From JANXLO01 sp038231295 (GTDB lineage: Bacteria > Armatimonadota > Chthonomonadetes > Chthonomonadales > Chthonomonadaceae), in NCBI GenBank assembly GCA_038231295.1, contig JBBRLP010000148.1:1-12600 (forward strand): 12,600 nt of DNA, in the 5' to 3' direction. Positions 6,506 to 12,600 of the stretch are shown here, piece by piece. The position numbers were made by a program, and so were the translations under genes. The notes under the pieces are model-generated. The model saw only the letters and a program-made list of their open reading frames with translations, had not been told where the DNA came from and ran no database searches. Position 1 is the stretch's first letter, and every line of letters begins with the position of its first letter.

Positions 6506-8641
6506 ATGGACTGCTTTCCTCTGCTGGTTCCCGCCCTGGCCTCTCTGCTGTGCGCCGCGATTGCGGCCAACACGCACCAGCCCTCTTTGACCTACCCGGA
6601 CACCCGGAAAGACGACGTGGTGGACGACTATTTCGGAACGCAGGTCGCCGACCCCTACCGCTGGCTCGAAGACGCCAACTCCGAAGAGACCGCACAGTGG
6701 GTCGCCCAGCAGAACGAAGTGACTTACGGCTATCTCAATAGACTTCCCGACCGCGCCGCTTTGCGCGAACGCCTCACGCAGTTGTATGACTATCCGCGCT
6801 ATAGCCTGCCGTTTCAGGAAGGCGGGCGCACCTTTTTCTTTAAGAACGACGGCCTGCAAAATCAGTCTCTGCTCTACGTGCAGGACGGCCCGGAAGCCGA
6901 ACCCCGCGTTCTGATAGACCCCAACCTCCTCTCGAAAGACGGCACGGTCGCCCTCAGCGGCTACGAACCCTCCTTCGACGGCAAACTTCTCGTCTATTCG
7001 CTCTCACGCGGCGGCTCCGACTGGCAGGAGGTGCATCTGCGGGATGTAGACAGCGGGCAGGATCGAGACGACCTGCTGCAATGGGTCAAGTTTTCCGGTT
7101 TCTCCTGGACGCATGACGGCAGCGGCTTCTTCTATTCGCGCTACCCGGAGCCTGCGGATGGCTCTGCTCTGCAGCAGGTCAATCGCAACCACACCCTGTT
7201 CTATCACCGGATCGGTACGCCGCAGGAGCAGGATGTTCTCATCTATGAGCGGCCCGATCAGCCGGATTGGGGCATTCACTCCAGCGTCAGCGACGATGGG
7301 CGTTATCTGCTTCTCATCCTGACGGAAGGCACCGACCGCCGCAACCGGCTCCACTACAAGGATATGGGCGACGCCGACCACCCCGACCTGAATGCGCCCG
7401 TCCTGCCGCTCTTCGACGCCTTCGACGCCTCCTACTCCTATCTGGGCCACGACGACCGCACTTTCTATATCCAGACAGACAAAGACGCCTCGCGGGGCAA
7501 GGTGATCGCGGTAGACCTCGCGCATCCCGACCCGTCTCAGTGGGAGACCCTGATCCCGGAAGATAAGGATGTCCTGCGCGGTGTCTCCTTGCTGGGCGAC
7601 CGGTTCATCACCTCCTATCTGCACAACGCCTACTCCGAAGTCCGCTTTTACGATCTGAAGGGCAGTTTCCAGAAGAAACTCGATATGCCGACCCTCGGCT
7701 CCATCGGCGGTCTCTACGGCAGGCGCACCGATACCGAACGCTTCTATGCCTTCACCTCGTACCTCTATCCGACGACCCTCTACCGCTACGACGCGCAGAC
7801 GGGCAAAAGCAGCGTCTTCCGCAAACCGGAGATCACCTTCGACCCCTCGCCCTACGAGACCCGGCAGGTCTTCTATCCGAGCAGGGACGGCACGAAGGTC
7901 TCCATGTTCCTGACCCATCGCAAGGGGCTAAAACACGACGGCTCGCACCCGGTCTATCTCTACGGCTATGGCGGCTTTGGGGCCTCCCTCGCGCCCGGTT
8001 TTGATCCTTCGCTGCTGGTCTGGCTGGAGCGGGGCGGTGTGGTCGCCATTCCGAACCTGCGTGGCGGCGGCGAGTACGGCGAAGAGTGGCATCAGGCGGG
8101 AACCAGGGCCAACAAGCAGAACGTCTTCGACGACTTCATTGCGGCGGCGGAGTATCTCATCGCGCAGAAAATCACGAGACCCGGAAAGATCGGTATCGCG
8201 GGCGGCTCCAACGGGGGCCTGCTCGTCGGGGCGACACTCAATCAGCGGCCCGAACTGTTCGGCGCGGCCCTGCCTGCGGTCGGGGTCATGGATATGCTGC
8301 GCTTCCACCTGTTCACTATCGGGTGGGCCTGGAAGTCCGACTATGGCTCCAGCGAAGACGCGGAACTCTTCCCGGCGCTCTACGCCTACTCGCCCCTGCA
8401 CAACGTACGGCCCGGCGTCGAATACCCGCCGACCCTCGTCACCACCGCCGACCACGACGACCGCGTGGTTCCGGCGCACTCCTACAAATACACGGCGGCG
8501 CTTCAGGCCGCGCAGGGGGGGGCGGCTCCCATCCTCATCCGCGTTCAGACGAAGGCCGGACACGGGGCGGGCAAACCGATTGCGAAAATACTTGAGGAGC
8601 AGGCCGACCAGTGGGCCTTTCTGCTGGCGAACCTGACTTAA
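6506..8641 (+). CDS. Prolyl oligopeptidase (S9A), probably exported
   Basis: A 711-residue serine peptidase, the usual size for prolyl oligopeptidases, which cleave after proline in short peptides. The N-terminal signature YPDTRKDDVVDDYFGTQVAD is followed by DPYRWLED, then a β-propeller that gates the active site, then the α/β-hydrolase domain. Catalytic residues are S568 in GGSNGG, an Asp in DHDDRVVP (~651-652) and H686 in KAGHGAGKP. ATG 6506 is chosen because the in-frame ATG at 6374 would place the terminator hairpin inside the coding region; CGGAG (6489-6493) is the only ribosome site, at a long 12-base spacing. Residues 1-21 (MDCFPLLVPALASLLCAAIA) look like a signal peptide without the usual positive n-region, so export is likely but not certain. 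The cyclase gene follows after 14 bases, suggesting co-transcription. Confidence 0.93.
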   Translation: MDCFPLLVPALASLLCAAIAANTHQPSLTYPDTRKDDVVDDYFGTQVADPYRWLEDANSEETAQWVAQQNEVTYGYLNRLPDRAALRERLTQLYDYPRYSLPFQEGGRTFFFKNDGLQNQSLLYVQDGPEAEPRVLIDPNLLSKDGTVALSGYEPSFDGKLLVYSLSRGGSDWQEVHLRDVDSGQDRDDLLQWVKFSGFSWTHDGSGFFYSRYPEPADGSALQQVNRNHTLFYHRIGTPQEQDVLIYERPDQPDWGIHSSVSDDGRYLLLILTEGTDRRNRLHYKDMGDADHPDLNAPVLPLFDAFDASYSYLGHDDRTFYIQTDKDASRGKVIAVDLAHPDPSQWETLIPEDKDVLRGVSLLGDRFITSYLHNAYSEVRFYDLKGSFQKKLDMPTLGSIGGLYGRRTDTERFYAFTSYLYPTTLYRYDAQTGKSSVFRKPEITFDPSPYETRQVFYPSRDGTKVSMFLTHRKGLKHDGSHPVYLYGYGGFGASLAPGFDPSLLVWLERGGVVAIPNLRGGGEYGEEWHQAGTRANKQNVFDDFIAAAEYLIAQKITRPGKIGIAGGSNGGLLVGATLNQRPELFGAALPAVGVMDMLRFHLFTIGWAWKSDYGSSEDAELFPALYAYSPLHNVRPGVEYPPTLVTTADHDDRVVPAHSYKYTAALQAAQGGAAPILIRVQTKAGHGAGKPIAKILEEQADQWAFLLANLT

Positions 8642-8655
8642 GATAAAGAGACGTA

Positions 8656-11331
8656 ATGCCTCTACCCACCGAAGGGACGATCACCTTTCTCTTCACCGAC
8701 ATTGTCGGCAGCACCCGTCTCTGGGAAGCGTTCCCCGAGGCGATGCGGGCCGCTCTGGCTATCCATGACACGTTGCTCCAGCGAGAGATAGAGAGTCACG
8801 GCGGCTATGTGTTCAAGACCGTCGGGGACGCCTTCTGCGCGGCGTTCGCCTCGACGACAGCGGCGGTGGAGACGGCGGTCGCCATCCATCTGGGACTGCG
8901 TAATCTGCCCGCAATCGCCCCGGATTTCCCGCCGCTGCGGGTGCGAATCGGCATCCACTGCGGACAGGCCGAGGTGCGGGACAACGACTACTTTGGCCCG
9001 ACGGTCAACCGGGTGGCGCGTCTGCTCTCTGCCGGGCATGGCGAGCAGATACTGCTTTCCCAGACCGGCTACGCGCTGATTCACGCCTCTCTGCCGGAGA
9101 CAATTCACCTGCTGGATCGCGGTATCTATCTGCTGAAAGACCTCCAGGCGCCCGAACACATCTATCAGGTGCAGCATTCCGACCTGCCCTCGGACTTCCC
9201 TCCGCTCAATGCCCTCAACCCGGCCATCACCAACCTGCCCGTTCAGACCACGACCTTCATCGGCAGACAGAAGGAGATTGCCGACATTCAGCGCCTTATG
9301 ACCGCGACGCGCCTGCTGACCCTGACGGGCAGCGGCGGCACCGGCAAGACTCGTCTGGCGCAGCACGTCGCCGCCGAGCAGACGGAGCAGCAGGGCATCT
9401 GGCAGATCGAACTGGGGCCGGTTCACGACCCCGCGCTGGTTCCGCTGGCAGTCGCGTCCGTGCTGAACCTGCGGGAGGAGCCGAATCGCCCGCTGATGCA
9501 GACCCTCCTCGACTATCTCAAAGACCGCAGCACCCTGCTCCTGCTCGATAACTGCGAACATCTGCTGCTGGCCTGCGCTCAGTTGGCCGAGGCAATCCTG
9601 CGCCACTGCCCGAAGGTGCGCCTGCTGGTGACGAGTCGGGAGGCGCTGGGCATCTCCGGGGAGCAGACCTATCGGGTGCCTTCTCTCAGCCTGCCCCCGG
9701 TGACCGGCGGCATCGGCAACGAAGACCTGCTGAAGTACGAGGCGGTGCGGCTTTTTGTGGAGCGGGCCGTGCTGGTGAAGTCCGATTTCCTGCTGACACG
9801 CGCCAACAGTCCTGTGCTGGCGCGGCTCTGCAATCGGCTGGACGGGATTCCGCTTGCGCTGGAACTGGCGGCGGCGCGTGTCCGCGCCATGCCTGTCGAG
9901 CAGATCGAAACACGCCTGAACGACCGTTTCCGGCTGCTCACTGGCGGCTCAAAGACGACCCTGCCCCAGCAGCAGACCCTGCGAGCGCTCATAGACTGGA
10001 GTTACGACCTCCTGACCCTCACCGAAAAGGCCCTGCTGACCCGGCTGTCGGTCTTCTCGGGCGGCTGGACGCTGGAGGCCGCCGAACAGGTCACTCCCGG
10101 CCCGATACACACGGAGGGCGAGGCGTCCCCGGAGGTGGAGATCGAGGAGTGGGAAGTTCTCGACCTGCTGACCGCGCTGGTGGACAAGTCGCTGGTCGTC
10201 TACGACGAAGGCGCGGGGCATTCGCGCTATCGCCTGCTGGAGACGGTGCGGCAATACGCGACGGAGAAACTGACAGCGAACGCAGAGTGGGAGACGTTTC
10301 GAGCGAAGCATCGCGACTGCTATCTGCGCTATGTGGACGAACACCGCAAACAGAAACAGGCACCGGCACAGGAAGATGTTCTCACTGCTTTCGACCGGGA
10401 GCAGGACAATCTGCGGATGGCGATAGAGTGCGCCCTGGAAGAGGAGGCGGGTTCTGCTGCCGAGCCGCCGCACTGTCTGCGCTTTGTGACCGGGCTGTAC
10501 GACTACTGGTATCGGCGCGGGCTGCTGGCCGAAGGCCGGCATCTCGCGGAACGCGCCTGCGATTTTACCCGGAAGATGCCTCCCACAGGTGCACGTGGCA
10601 AACTGCTGCGGCTGACGGGCAACCTCGCCTGGGCGCAGGGAGACCTGACTGCCGCCGAGGGCTTCTATCGCGAGTCGCTCGCCATCGTGCTTCAGGGGGA
10701 TCAGAAATTAGCGATTGCCGACGTGTACTACAGCCTGTCTATGGTACTCATCTCACAGCATCAGTTCGCAGAAGCCCATGAATTCGTCGAGCAGGCACTG
10801 CCCCTTTATCAGGAAGAGCAAGATAAGGGCGGCATGGCCTCCTGCTATAATGAGTTCGGCCTGATCGCAGCGGAGACGGACGACGCCCCTGTTGCCTTTG
10901 CCTGGTGGGAAAAGGCCCTGAGCCTCTACCGGGAACTGAACGACACGATGGGGAGCGCAGCGATACTGGTGAATATGGGGGTCAGGGCCAAGCAGACAGG
11001 GCAGTATGAGCAGGCGCGGCAGTGCCTGCTGGAAGCGCTGGACATCCACCAGAAGGCCGCTTTCCGTTATGGGATCGCGTACATCTTTGAGAATCTGGCC
11101 GCTCTTGCGGCGGCGGAGCAGAAGCCGGAGCGGGCCGCGCATCTCTTCGGAGCCTTTACCGCGCTGTTTGAGGCGATGGGCGCGAAGATGCCCCCGGTGG
11201 CAAGCGAGAAGATCGCAACGATCGTGGCGGAACTCCGGCAGACGCTGGGCGAAACCGCCTTTGAGACCTGCTTCGCGGCGGGGCAGGCTTTCTCGCTGGA
11301 AGAGTCATGCGCCTTCGCCAGAAAGGGCTAG
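8656..11331 (+). CDS. Class III adenylate cyclase-STAND ATPase-TPR regulator
   Basis: An 891-residue, probably cytoplasmic signalling protein. Residues ~7-175 are a class III nucleotide cyclase with the whole active set visible: metal-binding D15 (FTDIVGS) and D58 (KTVGDAF), base-selecting K54 and D111, and transition-state N118 and R122 (TVNRVAR). The Lys/Asp pair predicts ATP to cAMP. Residues ~198-480 are an ATPase of the AfsR/LuxR-associated STAND type: FIGRQKEI, Walker A GSGGTGKT (225-232), Walker B LLLLD (D298) and TSREALGI. The remainder is helical with TPR-like repeats at ~640-860. It has no DNA-binding domain, so output would be cAMP; this architecture is known in bacteria. The Shine-Dalgarno site is weak (AGAGA at 8646-8650) and the start lies 14 bases after the oligopeptidase stop, which suggests coupling. 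The ligand is unknown. Confidence 0.93.
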   Translation: MPLPTEGTITFLFTDIVGSTRLWEAFPEAMRAALAIHDTLLQREIESHGGYVFKTVGDAFCAAFASTTAAVETAVAIHLGLRNLPAIAPDFPPLRVRIGIHCGQAEVRDNDYFGPTVNRVARLLSAGHGEQILLSQTGYALIHASLPETIHLLDRGIYLLKDLQAPEHIYQVQHSDLPSDFPPLNALNPAITNLPVQTTTFIGRQKEIADIQRLMTATRLLTLTGSGGTGKTRLAQHVAAEQTEQQGIWQIELGPVHDPALVPLAVASVLNLREEPNRPLMQTLLDYLKDRSTLLLLDNCEHLLLACAQLAEAILRHCPKVRLLVTSREALGISGEQTYRVPSLSLPPVTGGIGNEDLLKYEAVRLFVERAVLVKSDFLLTRANSPVLARLCNRLDGIPLALELAAARVRAMPVEQIETRLNDRFRLLTGGSKTTLPQQQTLRALIDWSYDLLTLTEKALLTRLSVFSGGWTLEAAEQVTPGPIHTEGEASPEVEIEEWEVLDLLTALVDKSLVVYDEGAGHSRYRLLETVRQYATEKLTANAEWETFRAKHRDCYLRYVDEHRKQKQAPAQEDVLTAFDREQDNLRMAIECALEEEAGSAAEPPHCLRFVTGLYDYWYRRGLLAEGRHLAERACDFTRKMPPTGARGKLLRLTGNLAWAQGDLTAAEGFYRESLAIVLQGDQKLAIADVYYSLSMVLISQHQFAEAHEFVEQALPLYQEEQDKGGMASCYNEFGLIAAETDDAPVAFAWWEKALSLYRELNDTMGSAAILVNMGVRAKQTGQYEQARQCLLEALDIHQKAAFRYGIAYIFENLAALAAAEQKPERAAHLFGAFTALFEAMGAKMPPVASEKIATIVAELRQTLGETAFETCFAAGQAFSLEESCAFARKG

Positions 11332-11366
11332 CAAAGGGCGGTAGTGGGTGATTCAGATCGGTTGTC

Positions 11367-11372
11367 AAGGAG
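11367..11372 (+). promoter_or_regulatory. Shine-Dalgarno site supporting a GTG start
   Basis: AAGGAG lies eight bases before GTG 11381, which fixes the dehydrogenase start. The 49-bp gap after the cyclase gene otherwise holds nothing notable. Confidence 0.7.
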
Positions 11373-11380
11373 CGTGAACG

Positions 11381-12376
11381 GTGAGCAAGACAGTTGTGCT
11401 GGTGATGCTGGAGGCGGAGGACGCGGACGCGCAGGCGTTTCGGGACGTGATCGCGGCGGATGCGGACCTGCGGGAGCGTGTGGAACTGCGGTTCGGGCGA
11501 GGCGAGGCGGCGAAGGCGGCGATTGCGGACGCAGAGGTCGTCGTCTCCGGGAACGTCTCGGAGGAACTGCTGGCCCTCGCGCCTAACCTGCGCTGGATCG
11601 CCTTCTGGAGCGCGGGGATGGACGGCAAGGCGACGCCTGCCCTGCTCTCTCGCGACCTGCTGCTGACCAATGCGAGCGGCGTTCACGGCCCCAATATCGC
11701 GGAACACGTGCTGGGGTTCATGCTGATGTTCACGCGTGAACTGCATCTGCATCTGCGGGCGCAGGTCGAAGGCGTCTGGAATCGCGCCGGAAAGATACAG
11801 CGGCGGGGCGCGAGCGAACTGAGCGGGCAGACCCTCGGCATCGTCGGTCTCGGCCGCATCGGGGAGGCGCTCACGGCGCGGGCAAAAGCCTTCGAGATGC
11901 GCGTCGTCGCCACCAAGCGCAATCCTGCCGCCCGCTACGAGGCAGCGGTCGTACCGGACGCCCTCTACTCCCCGGACGAACTGCCGCGCCTGCTCGCCGA
12001 ATCCGACCATGTCTGCATCGCGTTGCCCTACACCCCGGAAACCCATCACCTTTTCAATGCCGCTCTGCTCGCCCACATGAAGCCGTCCGCCTACCTCTAC
12101 AACATTGGGCGCGGCAAGATCGTGGATGAAGCCGCCCTCGTTGCGGCCCTTCAGTCCGGGCAGATCGCCGGTGCGGGCCTCGATGTCTTTGAGACGGAGC
12201 CGCTGCCCGCCGACAGCCCCCTCTGGCAGATGGAGAACGTCATTATTACCCCCCACGTCTCCGGCCAGACCCCGCACTATTTCACCCGCACCGCCGCGCT
12301 CTTCGCCGACAACCTGTGCCGCTACCTGTCCCACCAACCCCTCTCCAACCTCTACGACCCGGAACGCGGCTACTGA
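11381..12376 (+). CDS. D-isomer 2-hydroxyacid dehydrogenase (glyoxylate/hydroxypyruvate reductase-like)
   Basis: A 331-residue cytoplasmic oxidoreductase that should interconvert a 2-keto acid and its D-2-hydroxy acid using NAD(P)H. The Rossmann motif is GLGRIG (G156, G158, G161). Catalytic residues are R244 (YNIGRGKIVDE), E273 (FETEPLP) and H292 (TPHVSG), all in typical spacing. After the second Rossmann strand the sequence reads VVATKRNP, where NAD-preferring members usually have an acidic residue; the Lys/Arg pair suggests NADPH use, as in glyoxylate/hydroxypyruvate reductases. That is inference, and the substrate cannot be fixed. The start is GTG with AAGGAG eight bases upstream. The gene is co-directional with the cyclase gene and may share its transcript. 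Confidence 0.92.
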   Translation: MSKTVVLVMLEAEDADAQAFRDVIAADADLRERVELRFGRGEAAKAAIADAEVVVSGNVSEELLALAPNLRWIAFWSAGMDGKATPALLSRDLLLTNASGVHGPNIAEHVLGFMLMFTRELHLHLRAQVEGVWNRAGKIQRRGASELSGQTLGIVGLGRIGEALTARAKAFEMRVVATKRNPAARYEAAVVPDALYSPDELPRLLAESDHVCIALPYTPETHHLFNAALLAHMKPSAYLYNIGRGKIVDEAALVAALQSGQIAGAGLDVFETEPLPADSPLWQMENVIITPHVSGQTPHYFTRTAALFADNLCRYLSHQPLSNLYDPERGY

Positions 12377-12429
12377 ACGGCTCGTCCGTCAGCGTTCGGT
12401 CGCTGTCTCGGGGTGACCTCATCCCCCCA

Positions 12430-12473
12430 CCCCCGTTCTCCCGGTCGGTCGCAATCTCCCTGGGAGAAGGGGG
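12430..12473. repeat. C-rich/G-rich imperfect hairpin
   Basis: CCCCC (12430-12434), a bulged g, and TTCTCCC (12436-12442) pair with GGGAGAA (12462-12468) and GGGGG (12469-12473): a 12-bp stem with one bulge and a 19-base loop. No T-run follows. The wording (catcccccc...cttctccc...gggagaaggggg) resembles dispersed intergenic hairpin elements seen in several bacterial genomes; whether it is repeated in this genome cannot be seen from one copy. Confidence 0.55.
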
Positions 12474-12549
12474 CGATCCGGTTGACTAACTTCCTACCGT
12501 GTGCGTTCCTCCGAGAGGGATAGTTCCGGCGTTCCTTCCCTTCCTTTAC

Positions 12550-12570
12550 TCAACCCCAGTATTGGGTTGA
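12550..12570. promoter_or_regulatory. Inverted repeat TCAACCC-N7-GGGTTGA, possible operator
   Basis: A perfect 7-bp inverted repeat with a 7-base spacer. Its right arm overlaps the possible -35 TTGAAA (12567-12572). It could be a repressor site or a small hairpin. Confidence 0.35.
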
Positions 12571-12596
12571 AAATGAGATTGGAGCCTTTGTAAATA
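12567..12596 (+). promoter_or_regulatory. Possible promoter reading off the right edge
   Basis: TTGAAA (12567-12572) and TAAATA (12591-12596) are spaced 18 bases apart; the -35 is good (5/6) and the -10 poor (3/6). The downstream gene is outside the window. Confidence 0.25.
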
Positions 12597-12600
12597 GGGC

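Larger units (their letters stand above)
12377..12600. other. Non-coding right end with inverted repeats
   Basis: I see no plausible gene in these 224 bases. They contain a pyrimidine/purine hairpin (12430-12473), a shorter inverted repeat (12550-12570) and a possible promoter facing the right edge. No T-run terminator follows the dehydrogenase. Confidence 0.7.

Noticed and set aside
11156..12337. 393-residue open frame on the - strand
   Set aside because: It is antisense to the clear dehydrogenase and cyclase genes; GC-rich codon use on the + strand keeps the opposite frame open by chance.

Overview
The window is a bacterial, moderately GC-rich segment in which every convincing gene lies on the + strand. 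Signal peptides, Shine-Dalgarno sites, a VapBC-type module and a class III cyclase fused to a STAND-type ATPase with TPRs all fit a soil or freshwater bacterium with large regulatory proteins. I cannot name the phylum from sequence alone; Armatimonadota or Chloroflexota-like lineages are a guess. GC is visibly lower on the left (the 60-base row at 1381 is 55% GC) than on the right (the row at 8221 is 72%), so the first ~5 kb may have a different history.

Layout: 1-138 is the possible tail of an unidentified upstream gene. 107-808 is a 5'-truncated copy of a CHAT (caspase/separase-like) peptidase domain with no usable start. 917-4228 is a complete exported TPR-CHAT protein: signal peptide, about thirteen TPRs of exactly 40 residues each, a helical linker and a CHAT domain with an intact His/Cys dyad. 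The two CHAT domains form a 661-bp tandem duplication at an offset of exactly 3420 bp. 4322-5075 is a type II toxin-antitoxin pair (AbrB-like antitoxin and PIN toxin) with its own TATAAT promoter. 5145-6368 is an exported M6-family metalloprotease, followed by a strong hairpin, probably a terminator. 6506-8641 is a prolyl oligopeptidase with a probable signal peptide. 8656-11331 is an adenylate cyclase-ATPase-TPR regulator. 11381-12376 is a D-2-hydroxyacid dehydrogenase. The last 224 bp hold no gene but contain two inverted repeats and a possible promoter reading off the right edge.

Functionally, three peptidases of unrelated clans (CHAT cysteine, M6 zinc, S9 serine), each with an export signal, sit within 8 kb. 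This may reflect a shared extracytoplasmic proteolytic role, but the hairpin after the M6 gene and the separately promoted toxin-antitoxin module argue against one operon. The oligopeptidase, cyclase and dehydrogenase genes are closely spaced (14 and 49 bp gaps) and may be co-transcribed. I found no clear new defence system. The most unusual material is the TPR-CHAT locus: homogenised 120-bp TPR units, a duplicated catalytic domain, and a conserved PLLAPIR heptad triplet.
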